Shown here: one piece after another, positions 16,922-26,286 of the stretch
Layout: each line of letters begins with the position of its first letter
Position numbering within the stretch: the first letter of the stretch is position 1
Source: Paenibacillus sp. GP183
GTDB taxonomy: Bacteria; Bacillota; Bacilli; Paenibacillales; NBRC-103111
NCBI RefSeq assembly: GCF_900104695.1
Contig: NZ_FNSW01000001.1
Coordinates: 1,426,001 to 1,490,000, forward strand
DNA: 64,000 nt
Direction of reading: 5' to 3'
Translations under genes and position numbers: made by a program
Notes under the pieces: model-generated
What the model was told of the DNA's origin: nothing
The model's database searches: none
The model's input: the letters and a program-made list of their open reading frames with translations, nothing else

Positions 16922-17392
16922 TCAGGAAGAGAATTGTTTCGACAAATTAGCCATTTCGATTGCCGATGAAGCAGCTTCCCAGCCTTTATTGCCGGCTTTT
17001 GTTCCTGCGCGTTCAACGGCCTGCTCAATGGAATCTGTCGTCAGTACGCCGAAAATAGTAGGAATACCTGTTTTGAGCGAGATGGCCGAAACGCCTTTGG
17101 CAACTTCATTGCAGACATAATCAAAATGAGGCGTAGAGCCGCGAATCACGGTTCCCAGCGTAATGACGGCATCATACTTGCTGCTTTCTGCCATTTTTTG
17201 AGCGATTAAGGGGATTTCAAAGGCTCCCGGTACCCAGGCGATTTCGATTTCTTCATCCTTCACACCGTGACGCTTCAAGCTATCCAATGCACCGGAAAGC
17301 AGCTTGGAGGTAATAAATTCATTAAAACGTCCAACCACGATTCCAAATCTTAAATTTTGCGATACCAAATGGCCTTCATATACTTTGTGCAT
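16922..17392 (-). CDS. ribH: 6,7-dimethyl-8-ribityllumazine synthase
   Basis: Condenses 5-amino-6-ribitylamino-uracil with dihydroxybutanone phosphate in the penultimate riboflavin step. At 156 residues it is normal length. It has the substrate loops [32 protein letters not shown] (catalytic histidine) and [11 protein letters not shown]. It assembles as a 60-mer capsid in Bacillus. Last gene of the rib operon before scpA. Confidence 0.95.
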   Translation of the reverse strand: MHKVYEGHLVSQNLRFGIVVGRFNEFITSKLLSGALDSLKRHGVKDEEIEIAWVPGAFEIPLIAQKMAESSKYDAVITLGTVIRGSTPHFDYVCNEVAKGVSAISLKTGIPTIFGVLTTDSIEQAVERAGTKAGNKGWEAASSAIEMANLSKQFSS

Positions 17393-17413
17393 GAGAGTTC
17401 TCCTATCTTTTAT

Positions 17414-18649
17414 TTAAATTCCACTGCCTAAATCCTGAAAGTCAAGCAAGTGTCCAAGCTTTAGCTTTTTGGTGTGCATGTAGTTCGTATTATCCTCATT
17501 CGCTTCCATTTGGATCGGAACGCGCTCGATAACCTCCAGGCCATAACCTTCGAGGCCTTTGATTTTACGAGGATTATTAGTGAGTAAGCGCATTTGGCGG
17601 ATACCGAGATCCTTCAGGATTTGCGCGCCGATTCCATAATCGCGAAGATCCGGAGCGAATCCAAGCTTTATATTCGCCTCAACGGTATCAAATCCCTGCT
17701 CTTGCAGGGCATAAGCTTTTAATTTATTAATCAAGCCGATGCCTCTTCCCTCCTGTCTCATATACAGCAGCACCCCGGAGCCTTCGAGCTCAATTTGCCT
17801 CAAAGCCGCATCCAGCTGGGGACCGCAATCACAGCGATGCGAATGAAACACATCCCCTGTCAGGCATTCCGAGTGAACCCGCACAAGCGTAGGATGATTG
17901 GGATCGATAGTTCCTTTTACCAGGGCAATATGCTCTTTACTATCAACCTGGTTGGTATAGGCAATGGCATGGAATGTGCCGAAATCGGTTGGCAGCTTGA
18001 TCTCAACCTCTCGCTGTACCAGCTTTTCCATCTGATTGCGGTAGCTGATTAAATCCTGAATGGTGATGATCCGAATATCATGCTTTTGCGCAATTTCCAT
18101 CAAATCCGGAACACGCGCCATAGAGCCGTCTTCCTTAATGACTTCACATATGACCGCGGCCGGATAAGAACCGCACATTCGCGCCAAATCAACAGCGGCT
18201 TCCGTGTGCCCTGCTCTGCGCAGGACTCCGCCTGCTTTCGCTACAAGCGGAAACACATGGCCAGGCCTGCGGAAATCCTGTGAGCGAGTCTCCGCATTCA
18301 TCAATGCCAGTATAGTCGCTGAGCGTTCATGGGCGGAAATGCCTGTACTGGACGTTGCATGATCGACAGAAATCGTAAATGCCGTGCCATGATAATCGGT
18401 ATTACGGGCAACCATGGGCGGCAAATCCAGCTCCTGAGCCCGCTCTTCCGTGATCGGTACACAAACCAGACCGCGACCTTCCTTGATCATAAAGTTAATG
18501 ACTTCAGGTGTCGCTTTCTCGGCAAGGGCGATGAAGTCTCCTTCATTTTCACGATCCTCATCATCTACGGCAATAATCACTTTTCCCAAAATTAAATCAT
18601 AGATCGCATCCTCAATCGAGTTAAATTTGAGGTCTTCACTCATGCTCAT
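17414..18649 (-). CDS. ribBA: Bifunctional DHBP synthase / GTP cyclohydrolase II
   Basis: A fusion of 411 residues. The N-terminal half is 3,4-dihydroxy-2-butanone-4-phosphate synthase ([11 protein letters not shown] and [14 protein letters not shown]). The C-terminal half is GTP cyclohydrolase II with zinc cysteines in [17 protein letters not shown] and the [10 protein letters not shown] motif. It supplies both riboflavin precursors. The ATG at 18649 has AGGGG six bases upstream; in-frame codons further up lack a site. Part of ribD-ribE-ribBA-ribH. Confidence 0.95.
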   Translation of the reverse strand: MSMSEDLKFNSIEDAIYDLILGKVIIAVDDEDRENEGDFIALAEKATPEVINFMIKEGRGLVCVPITEERAQELDLPPMVARNTDYHGTAFTISVDHATSSTGISAHERSATILALMNAETRSQDFRRPGHVFPLVAKAGGVLRRAGHTEAAVDLARMCGSYPAAVICEVIKEDGSMARVPDLMEIAQKHDIRIITIQDLISYRNQMEKLVQREVEIKLPTDFGTFHAIAYTNQVDSKEHIALVKGTIDPNHPTLVRVHSECLTGDVFHSHRCDCGPQLDAALRQIELEGSGVLLYMRQEGRGIGLINKLKAYALQEQGFDTVEANIKLGFAPDLRDYGIGAQILKDLGIRQMRLLTNNPRKIKGLEGYGLEVIERVPIQMEANEDNTNYMHTKKLKLGHLLDFQDLGSGI

Positions 18650-18695
18650 GCTGTACCCCTCCGTTTTCGATAAAGCAAATTCATGATCCAGTGCA

Positions 18696-19370
18696 TTACA
18701 TAAATCCATGTTCGGCTAAATAAGCCGCAGTCATCGGCATTCGCTTACTGTCGGTTGTTTTTCCGCTGCTCGGAGCAGGCTGAAAGCCGAGTAATTTTTC
18801 TATATATTTACCAAGTACATCGCATTCCAAATTGACTGTATCCCCTGGCTTCTTATCCTGCAAGACGGTTTGAGCGAGGGTGTGCGGGATAATCGAAACC
18901 GTCAGCGTATGCTCGGAAACATCCACAACCGTGAGACTGATGCCATCTATAGTGATTGAACCGCCGGGAATGATATATTTGAACATCAGTTTATTATCCG
19001 GCTCAAAGAGAAACACAACCGCATTTTCTTCCGGTGTACGGGAAACCATAACCGCCGTCGTATCCACGTGCCCTTGGACCATATGCCCTCCAAAGCGTCC
19101 GTTCGCTGGCATGGCTCTCTCCAGGTTGATTCGGGAGCCTGTTTGCAGCTTGCGCAGATTCGTTTTTCGATAGGTCTCCGGCATCACATCCACCGAGAAC
19201 GACTCTTTATCGAACGATATGACCGTTAAGCAAACTCCGTTGACGGAAATGCTGTCGCCCAGCTTCATATCGTCCAGAATCCGTATCGCGCCAATCGTCA
19301 GCACCATGGCTTGCCCCTGGCGATGAATCCGGCGCATCACACCGATTTCTTCTATTATTCCTGTAAACAT
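18696..19370 (-). CDS. ribE: Riboflavin synthase alpha subunit
   Basis: Dismutates two lumazines into riboflavin and the ribitylamino-uracil. The 224-residue chain has the [10 protein letters not shown] start and two tandem lumazine-binding barrels (about 1-95 and 96-190). The repeated SVNGVCLTV and TIDGISLTV segments and the [11 protein letters not shown] motif lie within them. It lies two bases after the ribD stop. Confidence 0.95.
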   Translation of the reverse strand: MFTGIIEEIGVMRRIHRQGQAMVLTIGAIRILDDMKLGDSISVNGVCLTVISFDKESFSVDVMPETYRKTNLRKLQTGSRINLERAMPANGRFGGHMVQGHVDTTAVMVSRTPEENAVVFLFEPDNKLMFKYIIPGGSITIDGISLTVVDVSEHTLTVSIIPHTLAQTVLQDKKPGDTVNLECDVLGKYIEKLLGFQPAPSSGKTTDSKRMPMTAAYLAEHGFM

Positions 19371-19372
19371 GC

Positions 19373-20503
19373 TTAGCTGTTTTCCCCTTCCCGCTTACGT
19401 TCATATACCGGGTACCCGGTCAGGCAGATGTCCGGCCCGAACTGCTCGACATTCAGCCGTTCAAGCGTAATTGCATCACTCATCTTCTCGAAGCCGTCGA
19501 AGACGAAGCTGCCTGGCGCTCCGGCGCCTCCAATAATCTTGGGTGCATAGAACAGCACCAGCTTATCGACTAATCGGCGCTCCAGCATCGTGCCATTCAA
19601 GCGGCCTCCACCCTCGAGGAGGATGGAGCCGATCTCCCGCTCGCCGAGCTGACGCATCGCGAGGGCCAGATCCACCTGCGGACCGTCGCCGCATGTGAGC
19701 ACCTCTATGCCGCGCGCTTCCAGCGCGGCTCGGCGCTCTGCGGGCGCTTGCCCGCTGCACAGCAGGATCGTCGGCTGACGATCCTGCTCCTGCAGCACGC
19801 GGGCGCCCGGAGGGATGCGCAGCTGCGAGTCCGCGACCAGCCTGACCGGCTGCACCGCCGGTACCGGAAGCCGCGCGTCCAGCTGCGGGTCGTCGGCGAG
19901 GACCGTGTCCACGCCGACAAGGATACCCTGGTGCCGATGGCGCAGGGTATGCACGTACGCGCGCGAGGCTTCGCCGGTAACCCAGCGGCTGTCGCCGCTC
20001 TTGGAGGCGATGCGGCCGTCGAGCGTGCTCGCGGTCTTGAGCGTCACGAACGGCATGCTCGTGACGATATATTTGTTGAAGGCTTCGTTGAGCAAGGCAG
20101 CCTCTTCACCGAACAGCCCAACCTCCACCTCAATGCTATGGCTCTTGAGCTTCGCGATGCCCTTCCCCGCTACCTGCGGATTCGGATCAACTGCTGCCAC
20201 CACTACGCGTTTCACTCCTGCAGCAATCAATCGATCGCTGCAAGGGGGCGTCTTACCGTAATGGCTGCACGGCTCAAGGGTGACATAAGCCGTGCTTGCT
20301 CTGGCCTCTTCCCCGGCCATCTGCAAAGCATGAACTTCGGCATGAGCTTCACCTCGCTTCAAATGCGTGCCCATCCCGAGGATCCGTCCATCTTTCACCA
20401 GCACGCAGCCAACGACGGGATTGATACCGGTCTGGCCTTTGGCGCCTTCAGCCATTTGCAGCGCTAGTCTCATGTAGGCTTCATCATTCAACAGCTGCTC
20501 CAT
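19373..20503 (-). CDS. ribD: Bifunctional riboflavin deaminase/reductase RibD
   Basis: Carries out the second and third steps of riboflavin synthesis. The N-terminal zinc deaminase has HAEVHAL and PCSHYGKTPPC. The C-terminal NADPH reductase has TLKTASTLDGRIA and ILLEGGGRLNG. Length 376 is normal. A G+C-rich patch covers about 19620-20060. The first gene of the operon, it lies more than 400 bases downstream of an FMN riboswitch, with a terminator and two family B repeats in between. Confidence 0.95.
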   Translation of the reverse strand: MEQLLNDEAYMRLALQMAEGAKGQTGINPVVGCVLVKDGRILGMGTHLKRGEAHAEVHALQMAGEEARASTAYVTLEPCSHYGKTPPCSDRLIAAGVKRVVVAAVDPNPQVAGKGIAKLKSHSIEVEVGLFGEEAALLNEAFNKYIVTSMPFVTLKTASTLDGRIASKSGDSRWVTGEASRAYVHTLRHRHQGILVGVDTVLADDPQLDARLPVPAVQPVRLVADSQLRIPPGARVLQEQDRQPTILLCSGQAPAERRAALEARGIEVLTCGDGPQVDLALAMRQLGEREIGSILLEGGGRLNGTMLERRLVDKLVLFYAPKIIGGAGAPGSFVFDGFEKMSDAITLERLNVEQFGPDICLTGYPVYERKREGENS

Positions 20504-20526
20504 GCCGCACCGCCTTTATTTCGGAT

Positions 20527-20693
20527 TCTTATCAACCGTTTGTCAAGGGTTGATGCGAAGCAAGATAAGTTTAGAATAACTTATCTTCTTATCAACCAAG
20601 GATAAACGGTTAGGCCGTCCTAAATGACGAGCGCGTTTGTCAAGGGTTGATGCGAAGCAAGATAAGTTTAGATTAACTTATCTTCTTATCAAC
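20527..20693 (+). repeat. Two tandem family B repeats in the riboflavin leader
   Basis: A partial copy (20527-20596, lacking the first third) is followed by a full copy (20599-20693). They share CAAGGGTTGATGCGAAGCAA and the ATAAGTTT hairpin arm almost base for base. Both are antisense to the ribD leader transcript. Confidence 0.85.
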
Positions 20694-20695
20694 AG

Positions 20696-20727
20696 AAAAA
20701 GCCCCATCCTTCGAAGGATAGGGGCTT
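20696..20727 (-). terminator. Riboswitch-controlled terminator before ribD
   Basis: On the minus strand AAAGCCCC-TATCCTTCGAAGGAT-GGGGCTTTTTC forms a long hairpin with a T-run. It lies about 180 bases downstream of the FMN aptamer and is the probable expression platform. Confidence 0.8.
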
Positions 20728-20907
20728 TGATCGGAATTTCAAACAACACGAAATGAACCTGCAGGGGAACATGTTTGTACGCTTTCAAAGACATGCAGAA
20801 AACAAAAGCTGAAGCCTCTTGTGGTCAAGGCGGCATCTACATAGCTTTCCAGCACGATTGTCTTGTGAAAAAAAGTACAAACATACGCAGTGATTCAAGC
20901 TTCCGTG

Positions 20908-21082
20908 TTCTCCTTCTCCCATCCAGACTATACTGTCGGTCTCGGACTTGCACCGAGTCAACCGTGCAAAAGTGTCGGCTCGAACCGCTCAGCTTGTTGC
21001 ACGGGTCACGGACTGAACATCGGACTTACTTGCTGTCCCATGTAACACCGCCGGTGGGGAATTGCACCCCGCCCCGAAGGAT
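20908..21082 (-). promoter_or_regulatory. FMN riboswitch (RFN element)
   Basis: Minus-strand reading shows the conserved aptamer start CCTTCGGGGCGGGG, then CAATTCCCCACCGGCGGTG, later CGGTGCAAGTCCGAG, and the closing CTGGATGGGAGAAGGA. FMN binding in such leaders favours termination, lowering riboflavin gene expression. Here it governs ribD-E-BA-H. Confidence 0.95.
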
Positions 21083-21146
21083 TGCACTATTTGATTATTG
21101 ATTAGTATACAGTTGAAACGAAATCCTGTCTATGGAGGAATCTCAC

Positions 21147-21578
21147 TTACACTTCCACAACTTCAACTTTCTCCATCACATCTCTGCCTTTAAATGCATC
21201 AACGTACTCCATGCCTTTCGAAACTTTGCCAAATACCGTGTGCTGTCCATCCAAATGAGGCTGTGGTTGGTAGGCAATGTAGAATTGGCTTCCTCCAGTA
21301 TTTCTGCCTGCATGCGCCATAGCCAGGCTTCCACGCTCATGCTTGTTGGGATTGATTTCACAATCAATCTGGTAGCCGGGACCGCCGGCTCCTGTTCCGT
21401 TCGGGCAGCCGCCTTGCGCGACAAAGCCCGGGATGACACGGTGAAAATTAAGTCCGTTATAAAAGCCCTTGTTGGCCAGTTTTTCAAAGTTGGCAACCGT
21501 ATTGGGTGCATCCTTTTCAAATAAATCGATGACTACTTCCCCGCCGTTTGCGAGTTGAATTTTCGCTTGTTTTGCCAT
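21147..21578 (-). CDS. ppiB: Cyclophilin-type peptidyl-prolyl isomerase
   Basis: A compact 143-residue cytoplasmic cyclophilin. Active-site segments [31 protein letters not shown] and [11 protein letters not shown] are all present. It catalyses prolyl cis-trans isomerisation during folding. Its position between lysA and the rib operon matches B. subtilis ppiB. Confidence 0.95.
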   Translation of the reverse strand: MAKQAKIQLANGGEVVIDLFEKDAPNTVANFEKLANKGFYNGLNFHRVIPGFVAQGGCPNGTGAGGPGYQIDCEINPNKHERGSLAMAHAGRNTGGSQFYIAYQPQPHLDGQHTVFGKVSKGMEYVDAFKGRDVMEKVEVVEV

Positions 21579-21644
21579 GTAAGTCCACTCCTCTAGTCAT
21601 AATGTGATTATTGTACTATTAATTGTCCTTGTACTCAAATCGAA

Positions 21645-21678
21645 GGGACTTCAAAACGAAGAATCGTTTCGAGGTCCC
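21645..21678 (-). terminator. Possible terminator of lysA
   Basis: GGGAC and AAACGA pair with TCGTTT and GTCCC around a short loop. The hairpin lies just downstream of lysA, but there is no T-run, so the call is tentative. Confidence 0.4.
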
Positions 21679-21695
21679 CCCATAGATATGCATAC

Positions 21696-23027
21696 TTATA
21701 CTCTTGTACTGGTTAGCTTCATTCTTTCCGGAATTACATCGTTGCCAACAATATCGTTAAATGATTCGCGTTTTACAACTAAATCCGCTTGTCCGTCTTT
21801 AACAAAAACGACAGCTGGACGGCGAATCCGGTTATAGTTGCTTGCCATTGCATAATTATAGGCACCCGTGCAGGAAACGGCCAGAATATCCCCATTGTTT
21901 ACTTTCGGTAATGACAAATCCCAAATCAGCATGTCGCCGCTCTCGCAGCATTTCCCGGCAATGGTGACTACTTCTTGCGATTCCTCAGTTGCCCTATTTG
22001 CCAGCATGGCTTCATATACGGAATCGTACAGTGCCGGACGCGGATTATCCGTCATCCCGCCGTCAACGGCCACATATTTACGCACGCCTGGAATATCCTT
22101 GCTGGTTCCAACAGTATATAAAGTTGTACCGGCATCGCCTACAATGCTGCGGCCTGGTTCTACCCAAATCTCCGGAAGCGGATAATCATTGCTGCTGAAA
22201 TTCTCTCTAACTGCATCCGTGATTGCTTTCACATACACGGCTATTGGCAATGGCGTGTTGCCGGCAACATAACGAATGCCGAAGCCTCCGCCCAAATTAA
22301 TCACCTTGAAGGTTACCTGAAGCTCGCTGCGAACCTTTACAGCCAAGCTGGCTAAACGATCCGCCGCCATTTGGAACCCTTCCACTTCAAAGATCTGTGA
22401 GCCGATGTGCGAATGAATACCCAAAAGCTCAAGATTACTAAGCTGTGCCGCTTCCTGAATAGCTTTAAAAGCGGAACCATTGCCCAGATCGAAACCGAAT
22501 TTGGAGTCAGTTTGACCCGTGGATATAAATTCATGTGTATGTGCCTCAACACCCGGAGTGACGCGAAGCAATACATTTACTTTTTGTTGTTTGTGTGCAG
22601 CTATGGCATTCAGCATCTGCATTTCCACAAAATTATCTACAACGAAACAGCCGATTTTGGCATCTATGGCCATTTCGATTTCCTGAGGAGTTTTGTTGTT
22701 TCCGTGAAAATGAATGCGTTCTGCCGGGAACCCTGCTTCCAAAGCTGTGAACAGCTCACCGTCTGATACTACATCTAAAGACATGCCCTCTTCAAGCGCA
22801 ATGCGGCACATAGCCTTAACAAGAAATGCTTTACTGGCATAAGCCACTTGGAACTTAAAGCCGGAAGCACGGAACGCATCCACATACTCGCGGCAGCGCT
22901 GGCGAACGAGTGCTTCATCAAAAACATACAAAGGCGTACCGAAATCCGCTGTCAGCTTGGTCGAGTCAACGCCACCGATCTCGAGGTGACCGTGATCATT
23001 TATTTTACTGGTACCGTGTAAATACAT
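21696..23027 (-). CDS. lysA: Diaminopimelate decarboxylase
   Basis: The PLP enzyme converting meso-diaminopimelate to lysine, 443 residues, fold III. The PLP lysine is in YASKAFLVKAM. The GIHSHIGSQIFE and NLGGGFGI motifs, the phosphate-binding EPGRSIVGDAG and the partner-active-site cysteine in GKCCESGD are also seen. It lies between ppiB and the spoVA genes as in B. subtilis. Confidence 0.95.
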   Translation of the reverse strand: MYLHGTSKINDHGHLEIGGVDSTKLTADFGTPLYVFDEALVRQRCREYVDAFRASGFKFQVAYASKAFLVKAMCRIALEEGMSLDVVSDGELFTALEAGFPAERIHFHGNNKTPQEIEMAIDAKIGCFVVDNFVEMQMLNAIAAHKQQKVNVLLRVTPGVEAHTHEFISTGQTDSKFGFDLGNGSAFKAIQEAAQLSNLELLGIHSHIGSQIFEVEGFQMAADRLASLAVKVRSELQVTFKVINLGGGFGIRYVAGNTPLPIAVYVKAITDAVRENFSSNDYPLPEIWVEPGRSIVGDAGTTLYTVGTSKDIPGVRKYVAVDGGMTDNPRPALYDSVYEAMLANRATEESQEVVTIAGKCCESGDMLIWDLSLPKVNNGDILAVSCTGAYNYAMASNYNRIRRPAVVFVKDGQADLVVKRESFNDIVGNDVIPERMKLTSTRV

Positions 23028-23137
23028 AGCTGGATATTCCCCTCTTCCATTGCGTTAGCATGCTTCTTATACGGACGTACAGCTTCATGCATTACTATTA
23101 AAATTACCACATTCCAGGTATATTTGACAATACAGTT

Positions 23138-23560
23138 TCAATATAATAGCCATTCAAAGAGAGATCCAATGACCTTGCCAAGGATCATGGCCATCAAAAA
23201 CCAAATCATATATCCATCCATACCCATGCGCTTTGCTAATATTGGCAGGACATTGATGATTTCAGTCAGGGCTCCAGCCAGCATGCCGATAAAGCAGCCT
23301 GCGAACAAGCCGATTAATGAGGCTCCAAGCGGAAATAAATGAAGGTGCGCGTTGCTGAAGTCGATCCAGGTGAAACCTACAGATCCTGTTATAATGGCAA
23401 ACTCATGGCTGCGCAGATGGTTCCATGAGCGAGTTAATTGCGTGAGTCTCGGAATAATATCCAGCACAATCAAAAAAGCGACAATTCCGCTTCCTACCGT
23501 AACACCTCCGGCCAGTCCAATAAGCACAACAAGGCTGGATTGCAGCAGCGCGATAATCAT
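23138..23560 (-). CDS. spoVAB: Stage V sporulation protein AB
   Basis: A 140-residue membrane protein with about four hydrophobic helices, matching SpoVAB in length and in segments such as GGVTVGSGIVAFLIVLDIIPRL. It is part of the spoVA set linked to dipicolinic acid uptake into the forespore. Its start overlaps spoVAA by four bases. The core channel genes spoVAC, AD and AE are not next to it here. Confidence 0.88.
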   Translation of the reverse strand: MIIALLQSSLVVLIGLAGGVTVGSGIVAFLIVLDIIPRLTQLTRSWNHLRSHEFAIITGSVGFTWIDFSNAHLHLFPLGASLIGLFAGCFIGMLAGALTEIINVLPILAKRMGMDGYMIWFLMAMILGKVIGSLFEWLLY

Positions 23561-24189
23561 GGCTCATCCTTTTTCTCATGAATTTTATTATATTCTTCCG
23601 TGATCACAAAGTGATTCATACTCTCCTGATACATGAACATTTCCAGTTCGAGCGGACTTGGTTCCTCGTTGAATTTCTTTTTGAATAAGTGATTGAAAAA
23701 GATCACCATGCCCACTCCGATGCCGAAGGAGTATGGAATTTGCATCAATAAGGGATGCTCCACAACTCTGCCGGTGATCAACTGATAGAGCCGCTGGTGC
23801 ACCTCCAGCATGCTCACATCGACATGAAAATTCATGATCGCCAGACCTGATCCGATGAACAAAAGCAGCCAGACGAGTACAATCCCAATCAAGCTGGGCC
23901 GCTTGGCTTCGGTCGTGATTTCCAGCAGCACATGCGGCTCGCCGAAATGCTCGATTTGCATATGCGGAAAGGACTGTTTGATCGTACGCACAATCATCAG
24001 CATGTCGATGAGCACCCGATTCCCATCCTTTTGGGAGGGATTATATATGATCAGCTTAGCCAGCTTGCGTTCATATTCCGGTTCAGCGATCATTTGTGCA
24101 ATATCGCTCAAGTAAACGATTTCCCCTTTGGCAATCGCGGCCTTTCGGCGAAGGCGAATATATAAGCAAGGTGACGCAGATTCAATCAT
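23557..24189 (-). CDS. spoVAA: Stage V sporulation protein AA
   Basis: A 210-residue protein whose N-terminal soluble domain starts with the YIRLRRKA and GEIVYLSDIAQM pattern of SpoVAA. Two transmembrane helices follow (about 102-120 and 150-168). It is expressed in the forespore in B. subtilis. It is followed directly by spoVAB, and both lie between lysA and sigF as in Bacillus. Confidence 0.88.
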   Translation of the reverse strand: MIESASPCLYIRLRRKAAIAKGEIVYLSDIAQMIAEPEYERKLAKLIIYNPSQKDGNRVLIDMLMIVRTIKQSFPHMQIEHFGEPHVLLEITTEAKRPSLIGIVLVWLLLFIGSGLAIMNFHVDVSMLEVHQRLYQLITGRVVEHPLLMQIPYSFGIGVGMVIFFNHLFKKKFNEEPSPLELEMFMYQESMNHFVITEEYNKIHEKKDEP

Positions 24190-24220
24190 AAGTATCGCTC
24201 CCGGCGGTAACCTTTTATCC

Positions 24221-24249
24221 TAGTATGAGTTTGAATTTCCATGTATATG
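24221..24249 (-). promoter_or_regulatory. Candidate SigG promoter of spoVAA
   Basis: CATACTA fits the SigG -10 consensus and lies 17 bases from CATAT (-35-like), about 30 bases before spoVAA. SigG control of spoVA is known. The same bases partly resemble the end of a family B repeat (TTTATCCTAGTATGA, shared with 49.27 kb), so the match may be fortuitous. Confidence 0.4.
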
Positions 24250-24324
24250 TATAAACATCAACCGGATATGGAAATAGTAAAGATGGAATAAAGGACTTAA
24301 CACTTTAAGAAACGGGTGAAAAAG

Positions 24325-24534
24325 ATGGCAAGATTAGCTCTAACTTTGGTCATCATTGGCGCGCTCAACTGGCTGCTCGTCGGGTTGTTTGAATGGGATT
24401 TGGTAGCTGCATTATTTGGCGGAGATTCGCACCGTGTATCTTCAGGGGTCAGTCGGGTTGTCTATTCGCTGGTAGGAATAGCAGGATTGTATTGCATCCG
24501 GTTTTACGTTGATGACAACGCAGTTGCCAAGTGA
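24325..24534 (+). CDS. DUF378 small membrane protein
   Basis: A 69-residue protein with two hydrophobic segments and the DUF378 pattern ALTLVIIGALNWLLVGLF then VYSLVGIAGLYC (compare B. subtilis YuzA). Function unknown. The ATG at 24325 is chosen because GGGTG sits seven bases upstream; a GTG three codons earlier is possible. It is divergent from spoVAA and convergent with sigF. Confidence 0.8.
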   Translation: MARLALTLVIIGALNWLLVGLFEWDLVAALFGGDSHRVSSGVSRVVYSLVGIAGLYCIRFYVDDNAVAK

Positions 24535-24548
24535 ATATGCAACCAAAT

Positions 24549-24593
24549 AAAGCCTCGAGATCCCGACGACTCGGAAACTCGAGGCTTTGCTTT
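24549..24593. terminator. Bidirectional terminator between DUF378 gene and sigF
   Basis: AAAGCCTCGAG pairs perfectly with CTCGAGGCTTT. It serves two convergent genes. Confidence 0.85.
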
Positions 24594-24595
24594 GT

Positions 24596-25351
24596 TCATT
24601 GCGCGATCTGATCCTTGATCGTTTGCAATATTTTCTTTTCCAGCCTCGATACCTGAACCTGTGAAATGCCTAATCGCCCAGCCACCTCCGATTGAGTCTG
24701 GTCGCGGAAATAGCGTAGATACACAATCAGCCTCTCCCGCTCGGATAAGGTGCCAATAGCTTCATTGAGCGCCAGCTTTTCAAACCACTTTTCCTGGGAT
24801 TCATCAGCGATTTGGTCGATCAGGGTAATCGGGTCTCCATCGTTTTCAAATACCGTTTCATGAATCGAAGATAGAGGTTTGTTGGCTTCCTGGGCAAATA
24901 CGACTTCTTCCGGACTGATCATGAGTTCCTCGGCCACTTCTTTAATCGTGGGCAGCCTTCCCAGACGTTTAGACAGCTCATCCTTGGTTTTTCTGATCTT
25001 GTTGGCCAGTTCCTTCAAGGAACGGCTTACCTTCATTGTGCCGTCATCGCGCAGAAAACGCTGAATTTCACCGATGATCATCGGCACGGCATATGTGGAA
25101 AATTTGACATCATAAGAGAGATCAAATTTATCAACAGACTTTAACAGTCCGATACACCCTATTTGAAACAGGTCCTCAGCCTCGTAACCTCTGTTTAAAA
25201 ACCGCTGTACAACGGACCAGACCAGGCGAATGTTGCAGTTAACCAGTGTATCTCTGGCAAGCTGATCACCGGTCTGGCTAAGCGCTATCAGCCTCTTGAC
25301 TTCACCATCATCCAAATAGCTGTGGGAAGCGTGCTTCAAATCTATGTCCAT
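24596..25351 (-). CDS. sigF: RNA polymerase sporulation sigma factor SigF
   Basis: The first forespore-specific sigma factor, 251 residues. Region 2 is seen in AEDLFQIGCIGLLKSVDKFD and PMIIGEIQRFLRDDGTMKVSR. Region 3 is in RLGRLPTIKEVAEEL. Region 4 has LSERERLIVYLRYFRDQTQSE and the helix-turn-helix GISQVQVSRLEKK. Held inactive by SpoIIAB until septation. Third gene of spoIIA. Confidence 0.96.
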   Translation of the reverse strand: MDIDLKHASHSYLDDGEVKRLIALSQTGDQLARDTLVNCNIRLVWSVVQRFLNRGYEAEDLFQIGCIGLLKSVDKFDLSYDVKFSTYAVPMIIGEIQRFLRDDGTMKVSRSLKELANKIRKTKDELSKRLGRLPTIKEVAEELMISPEEVVFAQEANKPLSSIHETVFENDGDPITLIDQIADESQEKWFEKLALNEAIGTLSERERLIVYLRYFRDQTQSEVAGRLGISQVQVSRLEKKILQTIKDQIAQ

Positions 25352-25363
25352 AGATCAAAACCC

Positions 25364-25810
25364 CTAATTGGTTAAAGCTTTTTTAGATTCGATTCGCTTC
25401 ATCATCGTAATACGGGTACCGATTCCAACGGCCGACACGACTTCAACCTCATCCATAAAGTTTTCCATGATGGTAAAGCCCATACCGGATCGTTCGAGCT
25501 CCGGCTTGGACGTATAGAGCGGCTGTTTGGCCTGCTCCAGATCTTCAATTCCGGCTCCGCTGTCCTCGACTGTCAAGTAAACACGGTCATCCTCGATCCG
25601 GGTTGTGATGGTAATAATTCCATCCTTCTGATGATCGTAACCGTGAATAATCGCATTGGTGACAGCTTCGGAAACAACGGTTTTAATATCCGTCAATTCA
25701 TCTATTTGTGGATCCAGCTGAGACACAAAAGCGGCTACAGCTACACGGGCAAAACCCTCATTCTCGGAACGGCTGGCAAATTCAAGCTTCATGAAATTGC
25801 TATCACTCAT
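25364..25810 (-). CDS. spoIIAB: Anti-sigma F factor SpoIIAB
   Basis: A GHKL-family serine kinase and anti-sigma factor of 148 residues. The N box is [13 protein letters not shown], the G1 box [10 protein letters not shown] and the G2 box [18 protein letters not shown]. It binds SigF or phosphorylates SpoIIAA. Overlaps the end of spoIIAA by four bases, so stoichiometry is probably set by translational coupling. Confidence 0.96.
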   Translation of the reverse strand: MSDSNFMKLEFASRSENEGFARVAVAAFVSQLDPQIDELTDIKTVVSEAVTNAIIHGYDHQKDGIITITTRIEDDRVYLTVEDSGAGIEDLEQAKQPLYTSKPELERSGMGFTIMENFMDEVEVVSAVGIGTRITMMKRIESKKALTN

Positions 25811-26160
25811 AATGCAACCTCCAAACTGGAGATCGCGGATCTCTCATTTTCTTGAATGGAGACAATCTTGAACATGCCGGACAATTCAAACAACCGATAG
25901 ACGGAGGGCGTGACGTCACAAACGACCATCTTGCCGCCCTTGCTTGTAATTTGCTTGTAGCGCCCCAAGATCACTCCCAGTCCCGAGCTGTCCATAAAGG
26001 TCAAATCCCTTAAGCTCAGGATAAGATGACGTGTTTCCTCCTTGGCTATTGCCTCTTCCATTCGGGCCTTTACCGCATCTGCAGCATGATGGTCCAATTC
26101 GCCCTTCAATCTTACAATCAATGCTCTTCTGCCTTGTTCAAACTCGATTTGCAGGCTCAC
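25807..26160 (-). CDS. spoIIAA: Anti-anti-sigma factor SpoIIAA
   Basis: A STAS-domain protein of 117 residues. Its phosphorylatable serine is in [11 protein letters not shown] (about S58). The unphosphorylated form frees SigF from SpoIIAB; SpoIIE dephosphorylates it in the forespore. It starts with GTG at 26160 behind GAGG, and a SigH-like promoter lies just upstream, after dacF. Confidence 0.95.
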   Translation of the reverse strand: MSLQIEFEQGRRALIVRLKGELDHHAADAVKARMEEAIAKEETRHLILSLRDLTFMDSSGLGVILGRYKQITSKGGKMVVCDVTPSVYRLFELSGMFKIVSIQENERSAISSLEVAL

Positions 26161-26191
26161 GCATTCCTCACTCCTTCCATCATGAAGAGTA

Positions 26192-26221
26192 GAGTTCTAC
26201 AGGGAAAGAAGCAATTCCTGC
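26192..26221 (-). promoter_or_regulatory. SigH-type promoter of the spoIIA operon
   Basis: GCAGGAATT fits the SigH -35 (RNAGGAWWW). Twelve bases on, GTAGAACTC fits the -10 (RNNGAATWW) except for one base. It lies about 30-60 bases before spoIIAA, where SigH with Spo0A-P drives this operon in Bacillus. Confidence 0.6.
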
Positions 26222-26286
26222 TGCCCGACAAAACTAGAAGAAACCCGCCAAATTCAGCCTATATTCGCGCTTATGGACAAGCATTT

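Noticed and set aside
19748-20467. Plus-strand open frame of 239 codons opposite ribD
   Set aside because: A by-product of the G+C-rich ribD codons; RibD motifs on the minus strand are complete.
20775-21101. Plus-strand 108-codon frame over the riboflavin leader
   Set aside because: It lies across the FMN riboswitch and has no coding signature.
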